Part shown: positions 20,459-29,045 of the stretch, in pieces | Numbering within the stretch: position 1 is the first letter of the stretch | Layout: each line of letters begins with the position of its first letter | Source of the DNA: AP-15 sp963701815 | Lineage (GTDB): Bacteria > Pseudomonadota > Alphaproteobacteria > ATCC43930 > CGMCC-115725 | NCBI GenBank assembly: GCA_963701815.1 | Contig: CAVPBN010000019.1 | Span: forward strand, 1-64,000 | Length of the DNA stretch: 64,000 nucleotides | Reading direction: 5' to 3' | Translations under genes and position numbers: made by a program | The notes under the pieces: generated by a model | Databases searched by the model: none | What the model saw: only the letters and a program-made list of their open reading frames with translations | What the model was told of the DNA's origin: nothing

Positions 20459-21397
20459 ATGGTGATCCGCCGTTCCGCACTCGCGCTGTCGACCCGTCCG
20501 GCATTGGCGCCCCGCGTGGCGCTGGCGGTCCTCCTGACATTCGCCGTGGCCCGAGCCGCGGCCGCGGCCGATGCCCCGGTTCGCGCGCCGGCCCCGCCGC
20601 CGGCCGCGGCCGCGCCGCCGCTCACGGGCTTGCCGGCCGGGAACCCGGTCGTCGCCCGCGTCGACGGGGTCGATCTCCATCTCTCCGATGTCGAGGCGGC
20701 GCAGCAGAGCCTGCCGCAGCAGGCGCAGAAGCTGCCGCTGCAGCAGATCTACCCAATCCTGCTCGACCGTCTGGTCAGCGGCCAGCTGATCATCGAGGCC
20801 GGTCGAAGGGACCATCTCGGCCAGGACCCGGAGGTGCAGCGGCGCCTGAAGCTCGACGAGGACCACCTGATCCAGCAGGTCTATATCGAGCGGGTGATCA
20901 AGGCGGGGGCAACCGACGATCGGCTCAAAGCGCGCTACCAGGCCTTTCTCAAAACAAAGCCGGCGCGGGATGAGGTGCATGCCCGCCATATCCTGGTCAA
21001 AACCGAGGCCGAAGCCAAATCGATCATCGCCCAGCTCGACAAGGGCGCGGATTTTTCCGCCCTCGCCAAGAAATATTCGACCGACCCGGCGGCGGCGTCG
21101 GGCGGAGATCTCGGCTATTTCGGGCGCAACGACATGGTTCCCGGGTTCGCCGCCGCGGCCTTCGCCTTGCCGAACGGCCATTATACCGAAACCCCGGTCA
21201 AGACCGAGTTCGGCTGGCACGTGATCTATGTCGTCGACCGCCGTGTCAGCAAGCCGCCAAATATGGACGAGGCGCGCGAGCAGGTCGCCCGCTTGCTGGC
21301 CCGCGACACGGTCGAGGCCAAGCTGAAGGAATTGCGCGGCGCCGCCAAGATCGAGACTTTCGGGCTCGACGGCAAACCGCTGCCGGTGGCAAACTAG
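20459..21397 (+). CDS. Periplasmic peptidyl-prolyl isomerase, PpiC/parvulin type
   Basis: 312 residues from the ATG at 20459 (MVIRRSALALSTRPALAPRV). Residues 14-38 form a signal peptide ending in AAAAADA, so the protein is periplasmic. An Ala/Pro linker is followed by a SurA-like N-terminal region (VARVDGVDLHLSDVEAAQQS) and one parvulin domain at about residues 175-270 (EVHARHILVKTEAEAKSIIA, FSALAKKYSTDPAAASGGDL, FGWHVIYVVDRR). It probably catalyses prolyl isomerisation during folding of exported proteins, which fits its divergent position next to secA. The length fits PpiC/PrsA-like foldases; a single parvulin domain argues against SurA itself. Confidence 0.9.
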   Translation: MVIRRSALALSTRPALAPRVALAVLLTFAVARAAAAADAPVRAPAPPPAAAAPPLTGLPAGNPVVARVDGVDLHLSDVEAAQQSLPQQAQKLPLQQIYPILLDRLVSGQLIIEAGRRDHLGQDPEVQRRLKLDEDHLIQQVYIERVIKAGATDDRLKARYQAFLKTKPARDEVHARHILVKTEAEAKSIIAQLDKGADFSALAKKYSTDPAAASGGDLGYFGRNDMVPGFAAAAFALPNGHYTETPVKTEFGWHVIYVVDRRVSKPPNMDEAREQVARLLARDTVEAKLKELRGAAKIETFGLDGKPLPVAN

Positions 21398-21477
21398 CCG
21401 CATCGGCTTGTCGGCGGATCTGGGATTCCGCAGGTCTGGGGATTCCAAAGACCACACACCGGAGGGGAGGCAAATAA

Positions 21478-22710
21478 GTGCCGGAAGCCGTCTCGCCGCT
21501 CGCCCCGGCGCATTTCCCCGAACTGCCGCCGATCGCCGGCGTCCGCTTCGCCGCCATGGCCTGCGGCATCCGCTATGCCGGGCGCGACGATCTGATGCTG
21601 GCCGAGCTTGCTTCGGGCAGCGCCATCGCCGGCGTCTTCACCCGATCGCTGACCGCCGGCGCCCCGGTCCTGTGGTGTCGCGAATGCCTGTTGGGCGGTG
21701 CGGTGCGGGCGATTGTCGTCAATTCCGGCAATGCCAACGTCTTTACCGGTCGCACCGGCGATGAGATCGTCGCCGCGACGGCTGCGACCGCGGCTGGTTT
21801 GCTCGGCTGCGATGCTCGGCAGGTGTTTGTTTCGTCGACCGGGGTGATCGGCGAACCGCCGCCGGGGGAAAAGATCGCCGCGGCATTGCCGCGCCTGGCG
21901 GCATTGCTTTCGCCCGACGGCTGGGAGCAGGCGGCGCGGGCGATCACGACCACCGACACATTTCCCAAGGGGGCCGCCGCGACCGCGGCAATCGACGGGG
22001 TCGCGGTGCGGCTCAACGGTTTCGCCAAGGGTTCGGGCATGATCGGACCGGACATGGCGACGATGCTCGCCTACGTCTTCACCGATGCCGCATTGCCGGC
22101 CGCGGTGTTGCAGCCGCTGCTGGCTGCCGCTGCGGACCGGTCGTTCAACGCGATCACGGTCGATGGCGACACCTCGACCAGCGACACGGTGCTGCTCTGC
22201 GCGACCCGGCAGGCGGCGCATCGGCCGGTGACGAACCCGGCCGATCCGCGGCTTGAGGAGTTTCGCCGGGCGCTCGATCGGGTCATGATCGACCTTGCCC
22301 GGCAGATCGTGCGCGACGGCGAGGGCGCGCAGAAATTTGTTACGATCGAGGTCACCGGCGCGGCAACCGCGCAGGCGGCGCGCCGGATCGGTCTGGCGAT
22401 CGGCAATTCGCCGCTGGTCAAGACCGCGCTCTCGGCCGGCGACGCCAATTGGGGCCGCATTGTCATGGCCGTCGGCAAGGCCGGCGAACGGGTCGAGCGC
22501 GATCGGCTGGCGATCTCGGTCGGCGGGATCGCGATCGCGGCCGATGGCGGACCGGTCCCGGGTTATGACGAAACGCCGGTCGCCCGCCACATGAGCGGGC
22601 GGGAGATCGAGCTCGCTGTCGATATCGGCATCGGCGACGGCAAGGCGACGGTGTGGACCTGCGATCTGACTCACGGTTATATCGACATCAATGGCAACTA
22701 TCGTAGCTGA
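21478..22710 (+). CDS. argJ: Bifunctional ornithine acetyltransferase / N-acetylglutamate synthase
   Basis: 410 residues. A GTG start at 21478 follows GGAGGGGAGGCAAATAA. ArgJ transfers the acetyl group from N-acetylornithine to glutamate (and may use acetyl-CoA) in arginine synthesis. Visible signatures: SGNANVFTG, the SSTGVIGEPP block, TTDTFPKGA, and the self-cleavage region KGSGMIGPDMATML, where the precursor is cut between Ala and Thr to give alpha and beta chains with Thr as nucleophile. The C-terminal SPLVKTALSAGDANWGR and a final YIDINGNYRS are typical. The stop overlaps the mutT start by 20 bp. Confidence 0.97.
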   Translation: MPEAVSPLAPAHFPELPPIAGVRFAAMACGIRYAGRDDLMLAELASGSAIAGVFTRSLTAGAPVLWCRECLLGGAVRAIVVNSGNANVFTGRTGDEIVAATAATAAGLLGCDARQVFVSSTGVIGEPPPGEKIAAALPRLAALLSPDGWEQAARAITTTDTFPKGAAATAAIDGVAVRLNGFAKGSGMIGPDMATMLAYVFTDAALPAAVLQPLLAAAADRSFNAITVDGDTSTSDTVLLCATRQAAHRPVTNPADPRLEEFRRALDRVMIDLARQIVRDGEGAQKFVTIEVTGAATAQAARRIGLAIGNSPLVKTALSAGDANWGRIVMAVGKAGERVERDRLAISVGGIAIAADGGPVPGYDETPVARHMSGREIELAVDIGIGDGKATVWTCDLTHGYIDINGNYRS

Positions 22711-23116
22711 AGCCGTGCCGCCGCTGGTGCTCGTCGCCGCGGCAGCGCTGGTCGACGCCGACGGCCGCCTGCTGCTGACCCAGCGCCCGGCCGGCAAGGC
22801 GATGGCGGGTTTGTGGGAATTCCCCGGCGGCAAGATCGCCTCTGGCGAGACGCCGGAGGCGGCGCTGGTGCGCGAACTGGCCGAGGAGCTCGGCATCGAT
22901 GTCGCGGCGAGCTGCCTCGCCCCGTTCACCTTCGCCTCGCATGATTACCCGGATTTTCACCTGTTGATGCCGCTCTATGTCTGCCGCAAATGGTCGGGGA
23001 TCCCGACCCCGCGGGAGGGGCAGCGACTGACCTGGGTGCGCCCGTCACGCCTCGCCGACTACCCGATGCCGCCGGCCGACAAGCCGTTGATCGCGATGCT
23101 GCGCGATCTGCTGTGA
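22691..23116 (+). CDS. mutT: MutT-type Nudix hydrolase (8-oxo-dGTP diphosphatase)
   Basis: 141 residues. A complete Nudix box lies at about residues 42-65 (GGKIASGETPEAALVRELAE followed by ELGI), satisfying GX5EX7REUXEEXGU. The upstream RLLLTQRPAGKAMAGLWEFP and the late DYPMPPADKPLIAML segment are as in MutT, which removes 8-oxo-dGTP from the nucleotide pool. The gene overlaps the end of argJ, a pairing common in alphaproteobacteria, so it is translationally coupled. No thiamine-phosphate synthase domain is fused. Confidence 0.92.
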   Translation: MATIVAEAVPPLVLVAAAALVDADGRLLLTQRPAGKAMAGLWEFPGGKIASGETPEAALVRELAEELGIDVAASCLAPFTFASHDYPDFHLLMPLYVCRKWSGIPTPREGQRLTWVRPSRLADYPMPPADKPLIAMLRDLL

Positions 23117-23130
23117 CTCCGTTCCCGAGA

Positions 23131-24072
23131 TCAGCTCCCTGTGTTCCCGGCCGGGTTCGCGTGATCGCCGGCGGATCGCTCGACCGCGCTGAGCGCTTCG
23201 GCCGGGAGGCGGGCGGCGCTGCCCGGCCGCAACGGCTGCGGCTGGCTCGGATGCGGCGCCCAGCCGGTCAGAAACAGCACCTCGAAACGCGCTGGAATGC
23301 GGCCATCCGCTGATCCGAAGCGCTCGCGGTAGAGCGCCGCGGCGCGGGCCAGAGTGGCGCGGCGCAGCGGCGTGCGCCGGCGCGCCGAGAGGGCGTTGGT
23401 CTCGCCCATGCCGCGCAGATCGCGCATCAGCGCCAATATGTCGGGGTAGCTGACGGTAATCGTATCGGCATCGGCCACCGGCATCGCAAAGCCGGCCCGC
23501 TGCAGCAGGGCCGCGGCTTCGCCGAGATCGACCATCGGCGACACACGCGGGCTGGCGCCGCCTTCTTCGATCAATTCGGCCTCGATCAGCACGGCGCGCA
23601 GCTCCGCCAGGGTCGCGCCGCCTAGCATCGCGGCGAGGAACAGGCCATCGCCGCGCAGCACCCGGCGCAGCTGAACCAGAGCGCCGGGCAGATCGCCGAC
23701 CCAATGCAATGCGAGCGCGCTGACGACGAGGTCGAAGCTGCCGTCGCCAAACGGCGCGAGTTCGGGGTCGGCGGCGACATGCCAGCCGCGGCCTCGCCGC
23801 AGAAAACCGGCGGCGGGGTCGGCGGCAACGACGCTTTCCATCCCCGGCCGCTGCCTCAGCGCCCGCGTCAACGCCCCGCCAAGCGCGCCGAGATCGAGGG
23901 CGGCGCGGAATTCCCTTCCGACATCGGCGAGGCGGTCGATCAGCCGCTGGGCGATCTCGAAATGCAGGAAATCTACGATGCCCGATCGCGCTGCGCGCTC
24001 GCGATGCAACCTCCAGGCTGGGCGGTCGAACAGGGCAATCGGATCGCTCGCCGCGGGCCCCATGATGACCAT
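23131..24072 (-). CDS. SAM-dependent methyltransferase, BioC/NDUFAF5-like
   Basis: About 313 residues from the ATG at 24072 (MVIMGPAASDPIALFDRPAW); the ATG at 24063 is better spaced from GAGG and equally likely. The start IALFDRPAWRLHRERAA is typical of alphaproteobacterial relatives of human NDUFAF5. A class I methyltransferase fold follows: AALDLGALGGALTRAL (SAM-binding loop), LAPFGDGSFDLVVSALALHW (post I), LRRVLRGDGLFLAAM, and MRDLRGMGETNALSARRRTP near the end. The substrate is not shown; relatives hydroxylate an Arg of complex I or methylate a biotin precursor. Convergent with mutT. Confidence 0.85.
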   Translation of the reverse strand: MVIMGPAASDPIALFDRPAWRLHRERAARSGIVDFLHFEIAQRLIDRLADVGREFRAALDLGALGGALTRALRQRPGMESVVAADPAAGFLRRGRGWHVAADPELAPFGDGSFDLVVSALALHWVGDLPGALVQLRRVLRGDGLFLAAMLGGATLAELRAVLIEAELIEEGGASPRVSPMVDLGEAAALLQRAGFAMPVADADTITVSYPDILALMRDLRGMGETNALSARRRTPLRRATLARAAALYRERFGSADGRIPARFEVLFLTGWAPHPSQPQPLRPGSAARLPAEALSAVERSAGDHANPAGNTGS

Positions 24073-24318
24073 GACCTCTCTGGCGGTGCAGATTGACGAA
24101 ACCGGCCGCCGGCCGATGATGGGTCGCGCTGCAGACTTCGGCAACCTTTGACCCGAACGTCCGCCCAGTTGCGGCGGCTCCCGCCGACGCTCCCGATGCA
24201 GGCGACGCACCGCGTCAGAAGCACGCTATCGACGAGCGCCCCGACCGACCGCGCTCGCGCGCTGAGCGCCTACTCAGCGAACTTGGGCGACTAACGGATA
24301 CCCACAAACGTGCGACAC
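24073..24318. other. Intergenic stretch, nothing recognised
   Basis: About 245 bp between the methyltransferase start and an IS630 remnant. I see no gene and no clear promoter or terminator. Confidence 0.4.
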
Positions 24319-24455
24319 TCACAACCGGTCAGTGCCATATACAAATGCATCGGCGGCGGTGATAATGCGACCGGGGCTCCGGTCGTCCAGGTGAATGGTT
24401 CTGAGCCGGTTGTGTTCGGCGCGGTAACGGTAGATGGCGCCCTGGAGGTCGACTA
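24319..24455 (-). pseudogene. IS630-type transposase C-terminal scrap
   Basis: The frame VFHSLVDLQGAIYRYRAEHN, then a tail ending in GRIITAADAFVYGTDRL, matches the C-terminal end of IS630-family transposases (FxSVxDLQxAINRYLAEHN...PDxIIAAV). Only about 45 codons are left. It abuts the broken end of the luciferase-like gene, so the insertion probably removed that gene's 3' part. Confidence 0.55.
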
Positions 24456-24950
24456 GAGAATGGAAGACGCCGCATGTAAGGTGTCGGCGCTGTTGGCTGC
24501 GATGCGGATCTCGGGCCAAGGCTTTTGGTAGGGCTTTGGCGTCAATTTGACGTTGTCGAATTTGTAGTACTTGCCTGAATAGGAAGAGCTGTCCTCGGTC
24601 AAGGCCTGTTTGATGATTTGCAGGGCCTCGGCAAATCGCTCGCGGCTCTCGCCATAAGGCACGCCATAAGCCTCGTAAGTGCGCGGAAAGCCGCTGCGGC
24701 CGACGCCGAAAATCAGCCGGCCTCGGCTGATCTGATCTACGGTGGCCGCCTCCTCGGCGACCCGCAGCGGGTGGCACAGCGGCAACACCTGGACGCCGGT
24801 GCCGATTTTCATATGGCTGGTGCGCGCGGCTATGGCGCTAGCGATGGTCAGCGGGGCAGCGCCAACCGAGCGCTCGGAGGCGACGTGAATTTCGGCCGCT
24901 GCAGGCCGGCTGTCGTCGATAGGATCACATCGGCGAAGATAGACCACTTT
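24456..24950 (-). pseudogene. Luciferase-like (LLM) flavin oxidoreductase, truncated at both ends
   Basis: The retained core is highly typical: APLTIASAIAARTSHMKIGT, VLPLCHPLRVAEEAATVDQI, RGRLIFGVGRSGFPRTYEAY and KLTPKPYQKPWPEIRIAANS. Full-length relatives have about 330-360 residues. Here roughly 130 family residues remain, lacking the N-terminal beta strand and the whole C-terminal half after AANSADT, where the IS630 scrap begins. The product cannot be functional. Intact relatives are FMN- or F420-dependent monooxygenases. Confidence 0.8.
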
Positions 24951-25090
24951 TAGTGCTTTTCCGATGGATTTGATCGCGCTAGTTTAGCAGGCCATCTGAA
25001 AAATTCATCGGTGGTGCCGAAGGCGGCGGCGAGGCTACCCCGGAACCATCGTACCTGCGAGATTTCTGTCGAATTGAAAGCACCTTCGGT

Positions 25091-27037
25091 TTGAGCGATA
25101 TTTCCCAAATATCGGATTGCGTCGACACTGGGCTGTTTCGACGGGCTATCGCCGCCGAGGATTTCGATACCTGTCTGACCGGTCTGCGCAGCGGTAAGTT
25201 TTCGAGCGACCAGCGGGCCGCGTTTTTTTGCCAACTTGGCGAAGCTCTATTCCACCGCGGCCGGCGCGAGGCGGCGATCGAATGTGGCCGCGCGGCGTTC
25301 CAGCTGGAGCCTGGAACCGATAAGATTGCGGATTTCTGCGCTTGGCTCTTCAGCAATTGCGAGCGCCACGCCGAGGCCGCATCGGCCTACGAACGGTTGC
25401 TGGAACAACGTCCCGGATGGGCAGACGGACATCGTCACGCGAGCGGCTCCTTTGCCGCCGCCGGCCAGTTTGATCGAGCCGTTTTTCATGCCGAGCGGGC
25501 AAGCGAAGCGGTCCCGGACTCGTTTGAAATCGCCTTCCATACCGGTTGTGTCCTCGCCGCCGCCGGCCGACACCAGGACGCCCTCGAACATTTTTCGCGC
25601 GCTGCCCTGATCGAACCCGCCAATGCCGAGGTGCCGCGTCATCAGTCTGCCGCCATCCTCGCTCTCGATCAGCCAGTGGAGGCGCTCGAGCCGGCGCTGC
25701 GCGCGATGGCGCTGGCACCCGACGATCGCAGAAATGCGTTGCACGCTTGCGAAGTTCTGCTGCGCGCGCAACGCTACGATCATGCCGCGGAGATCGTCCT
25801 CACCGCCCTTGCTGCCAATCCCAAGGACGACGTGGGGTGGCGCCTGCTGTCGGCGGCATATATGCTGCGCGGCCGGCTGGAGGACGCACTAGACGCGATC
25901 GACCATGCCTTGGCGCTGGCGCCCGGGGTCGTCGAATACCATCTGCACCGCGGCAACTTGCTCTATCGTCTCGGACGTTTCGATGCCGCAGCGGCCGCAT
26001 TCGAGCGTGCTGCGGTGCTCGACCCCGAGAACCCGGAGACCAAGCGCTCGCTGATGACGGCGTATTTCGACGGCGGCCGGGTTCGCTCGGCTCTCGCCGT
26101 AGGCGGCGACCTGGTCCGGATGGCGCCCGATAACGAGGAATACGCCCGAGCCGTGTTACAGGTACTGAATCGGCGGTTCGATACGTTCGACGGTGACTTT
26201 TCGGTGTTATGCGAGGGCACCGCCCGGCCGGCACGAGAGCCGAGACCGCCACGCCGACTGGTCGATGCGGTAAAGACTCAGTGGCGGGTCATCTACGCCC
26301 TGATCATCCGCGAAACGCGCACCAGGTTCGGCGATTCTACGCTCGGCTACGGCTGGGCATTGCTCGAACCGATCCTTCACATCCTGACATTGTTTTTGAC
26401 GTTCGCCGTGCTGATGCGCGGAAGGCCGCCGATTGGAACCCAATTCTTCATCTTCTACTATACCGGCATCATTCCTTACCATGTATTCGTCCATACCGCT
26501 ACGAGCATGACTTACGCCGTCACCAGCAACGTCTCGCTGCTGCAATTGCCGCTGGTCAACACTTTCGATGTGATCATCGCGCGCGGATTGCTCGAATTCG
26601 CCACCGACCTGATCGTCGCCGGCATCCTGCTGGCCGGCTTTGTCGTTTTCGCCATCGGCGCCCTTCCGGCGGATTTCGCCGGCGTCGCGGCGGCGCTCGT
26701 CGCGGTCTGGGTGTTCGGCTGCGGGGTCGGCTTCGTCAATGCGGTCCTCAACGCTTTCTTCAAGTCATGGGACAAGATCTGGGTTCAGGCGACTCGGATC
26801 TTGTATTTTATCTCCGGGATCTTCTACGTGCCGGGGATGATGCCGGACTGGATCCGCGATGTCCTCGCCTGGAACCCGCTGCTACAGGGCATCGACTGGT
26901 TCCGGTCGAGCTTCTTCCTCGATTACGATCCGCACTGGTTGGACCGCACATACGTGGTAACGGCCGCATGCCTCGCCCTGCTGGCCGGGGTGGCGCTCGA
27001 GCGCGGTCTCCGGCGCCAGCTTTACGAACCGACATGA
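25091..27037 (+). CDS. TPR domain fused to an ABC-2 capsule-export permease (KpsM-like)
   Basis: 648 residues. Residues about 1-365 are TPR-like helical repeats (HRGRREAAIECGRAAFQLEP; AAGRHQDALEHFSRAALIEP; MLRGRLEDALDAIDHALALA; RLGRFDAAAAAFERAAVLDP). Residues about 390-645 are an ABC-2 type permease: TQWRVIYALIIRETRTRFGD, GYGWALLEPILHILTLFLTF, then more membrane segments and SWDKIWVQATRILYFISGIF, as in KpsM/Wzm. Such permeases pass a lipid-linked polysaccharide across the inner membrane. The N-terminal repeats are unusual, since KpsM is normally near 260 residues. The TTG start lacks a Shine-Dalgarno, so the true start is uncertain. Its stop overlaps the kpsT-like ATG (ATGA). Confidence 0.88.
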   Translation: MSDISQISDCVDTGLFRRAIAAEDFDTCLTGLRSGKFSSDQRAAFFCQLGEALFHRGRREAAIECGRAAFQLEPGTDKIADFCAWLFSNCERHAEAASAYERLLEQRPGWADGHRHASGSFAAAGQFDRAVFHAERASEAVPDSFEIAFHTGCVLAAAGRHQDALEHFSRAALIEPANAEVPRHQSAAILALDQPVEALEPALRAMALAPDDRRNALHACEVLLRAQRYDHAAEIVLTALAANPKDDVGWRLLSAAYMLRGRLEDALDAIDHALALAPGVVEYHLHRGNLLYRLGRFDAAAAAFERAAVLDPENPETKRSLMTAYFDGGRVRSALAVGGDLVRMAPDNEEYARAVLQVLNRRFDTFDGDFSVLCEGTARPAREPRPPRRLVDAVKTQWRVIYALIIRETRTRFGDSTLGYGWALLEPILHILTLFLTFAVLMRGRPPIGTQFFIFYYTGIIPYHVFVHTATSMTYAVTSNVSLLQLPLVNTFDVIIARGLLEFATDLIVAGILLAGFVVFAIGALPADFAGVAAALVAVWVFGCGVGFVNAVLNAFFKSWDKIWVQATRILYFISGIFYVPGMMPDWIRDVLAWNPLLQGIDWFRSSFFLDYDPHWLDRTYVVTAACLALLAGVALERGLRRQLYEPT

Positions 27038-27696
27038 TCGGCCTGCACGGAGTCAGCAAATCCTACCGCACGCGCAACGGGCGCAAGACTGTGCTCGATC
27101 GTGTCGACGCGGTTTTCGAGTCGGGTCATAATTTCGGCATTCTCGGCAGGAACGGTGCCGGCAAGTCGACCTTGATCCGGCTTCTCGCCGGCTCCGAACT
27201 GCCCGATCGCGGCATCATCAGGCGCGATGTCCGAGTGTCGTTTCCGCTCGGTTTCGGCGGCACCTTTCACGGCGCGCTTTCCGGCCGAGAGAACACCGCG
27301 TTTCTGGGGCGCGTTTATGGTGTAGGACTGTCGCCGATGCTCGACTACGTCGAGGGGTTTGCCGAGCTTGGCGAATATTTCGAAATGCCGGTCAATACCT
27401 ATTCGGCGGGGATGCGGGCGCGGCTCGCCTTCGCCGCCTGTCTGGCGATCGATTTCGACGTCTATCTGATCGATGAGGTGACCGAGATCGGCGACCAGCG
27501 ATTTCGCCAAAAATGCGCGGCCGCGTTCCGCCAACGGCTGATGCGTTCCGACATCATCCTGGTGACGCACAATACCGACACGCTTCGACAATATTGCGAC
27601 CGGGGCGCCATTATCGCGAATGGTGCATTGATCCTGTGCGACGATATCGGCTCGGCTCTCGACCGTTACCACCGACTGTTGCACGAGGCGGCCTGA
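27034..27696 (+). CDS. Capsule-export ABC transporter ATPase (KpsT-like)
   Basis: 220 residues. Walker A is GILGRNGAGKSTLIRLLAGS, the signature region is NTYSAGMRARLAFAACLAID, Walker B is DVYLIDEVTEIGD, and the switch His is in IILVTHNTDTLRQYC. The short length, the GFGGTFHGALSGRENTAFLG segment and the SAGMRAR-type signature are typical of the KpsT/Wzt-short group, lacking the O-antigen-binding domain. It powers export by the TPR-KpsM permease, to which it is coupled by a 4-bp overlap; its own stop overlaps the next start by one base. Confidence 0.93.
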   Translation: MIGLHGVSKSYRTRNGRKTVLDRVDAVFESGHNFGILGRNGAGKSTLIRLLAGSELPDRGIIRRDVRVSFPLGFGGTFHGALSGRENTAFLGRVYGVGLSPMLDYVEGFAELGEYFEMPVNTYSAGMRARLAFAACLAIDFDVYLIDEVTEIGDQRFRQKCAAAFRQRLMRSDIILVTHNTDTLRQYCDRGAIIANGALILCDDIGSALDRYHRLLHEAA

Positions 27697-28967
27697 TGGC
27701 GGTCGACGCACCGCCTGCCCGCATTCTCTCGCTCGATGCCAAGGCGGCGCCCGAGGCGCAGCCCGCTGCCGCGGCGGGCGTTGCCGGGCTCCCGGTTCGT
27801 TCGGGGAACGCCGGCGGGGTCGCAGCATGGCACGGCCGCCCCGCCGCATCAGGCAATACAATCGAGCACCGCCGACGATTTCCTCTCGCTTGGCTGTCAT
27901 TTTTGGGTATTGTGGTGCTGCCGGTCGCAACCATTGGGATCTATTATTTTCTGATTGCGGCCGACCAATACGTCACGGAATTCCGGCTGGCCTTGCGCTC
28001 GCCCGAACCTGCACACGGTGACACGAGCGTTCTATTTCAAGCAAGCGCGGCACCGGCGCGGATTGGTCTGGATTCGTACATCGTCGTCCAATACATCGCC
28101 AGCCGCGCGATCGTCGACGATCTCGGCAGGACGCTCGACCTGCGCGCGATGTTCTCTACGGATAAGGCCGACTGGCCAGCCCGGCTGCACCTGCCGGCGT
28201 CGGTCGAGGAGCTGGTTACTTACTGGAAGGGTCAGGTCGACGCGTTTTTCGACGTCACCAACGGCACGATCGTCGTGCGCGCCAGTGCCTTCACCGCGCC
28301 GGACGCGTTGCGCTTGGCACAGGGAATTCTGGGCTCGTCGGAGCGGCTGATCAACCAGCTATCCGCGCGAGCACGGCGCGACGCATTGCGCAGCTCGGAA
28401 AGCGAGGTGCATCTTGCCGAACAGCGACTGGCCGCGGCGCTCACCCATTTGCGTTATTTCCGAGACCGGCAAGGCCTGATCGATCCGCACAAAACCGCCG
28501 ACGCGACCGCCGTGCGCGCCGGCGAAATCCGCGACGAACTGGTTCGCGCCGACACCGAACTGTCGACCTTGAAGCATTACATGCAGGATAGCGCACCAAC
28601 GGTCGAGGTACTGAAATCGCGGATCCGCTCGCTGGAAGAACAACGCCGTTCGATCGAAGGCGAGGTGACCGAGACCGAGAAAACGCGTTCGGCTGCGTTG
28701 TCGCGGGTGATGGGCGCGTATGAAGAGCTTGAGGGCGAACGCCACTTTGCCGAGAACGCCTATCAGCATGCGCTCGAAGCGCTCGACCGGGCGCGGATCG
28801 ACACGGACCGTCAGCAAATCTACATCGCCGATTTTGTCCCGCCGAGCTTGCCCGAAGAAGCGATTTACCCGCGCCGGCTGCGCTCACTCGTCATAGCCGC
28901 CTCGATCGCCTTCGCCGTTTGGGCCATCGGCGCCCTGATCGTACGTTCAGTGCGGGATCATCTTTAG
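27696..28967 (+). CDS. Capsule polysaccharide export inner-membrane protein (KpsE/WcbD/BexC-like)
   Basis: 423 residues from the ATG at 27696, which overlaps the preceding TGA. A disordered N-terminal 60 residues leads into a membrane helix (LAWLSFLGIVVLPVATIGIY), a periplasmic Wzz-like start (QYVTEFRLALRSPEPA), a long coiled-coil region (about residues 215-370, e.g. EVHLAEQRLAAALTHLRYFR and SLEEQRRSIEGEVTETEKTR), the conserved IADFVPPSLPEEAIYPRR loop and a final membrane helix (LVIAASIAFAVWAIGALIVR). This is the polysaccharide co-polymerase type 3 layout that bridges the ABC transporter and an outer-membrane exporter. No outer-membrane partner (KpsD/Wza-like) is in the window. Confidence 0.9.
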   Translation: MAVDAPPARILSLDAKAAPEAQPAAAAGVAGLPVRSGNAGGVAAWHGRPAASGNTIEHRRRFPLAWLSFLGIVVLPVATIGIYYFLIAADQYVTEFRLALRSPEPAHGDTSVLFQASAAPARIGLDSYIVVQYIASRAIVDDLGRTLDLRAMFSTDKADWPARLHLPASVEELVTYWKGQVDAFFDVTNGTIVVRASAFTAPDALRLAQGILGSSERLINQLSARARRDALRSSESEVHLAEQRLAAALTHLRYFRDRQGLIDPHKTADATAVRAGEIRDELVRADTELSTLKHYMQDSAPTVEVLKSRIRSLEEQRRSIEGEVTETEKTRSAALSRVMGAYEELEGERHFAENAYQHALEALDRARIDTDRQQIYIADFVPPSLPEEAIYPRRLRSLVIAASIAFAVWAIGALIVRSVRDHL

Positions 28968-29045
28968 CGTGCCCCCTGCTAACGAAAGACGCGGCGATCC
29001 TATCGACCGCTATCGGGGTCGATCGTCTCTGGGGAGAATGAAGCC

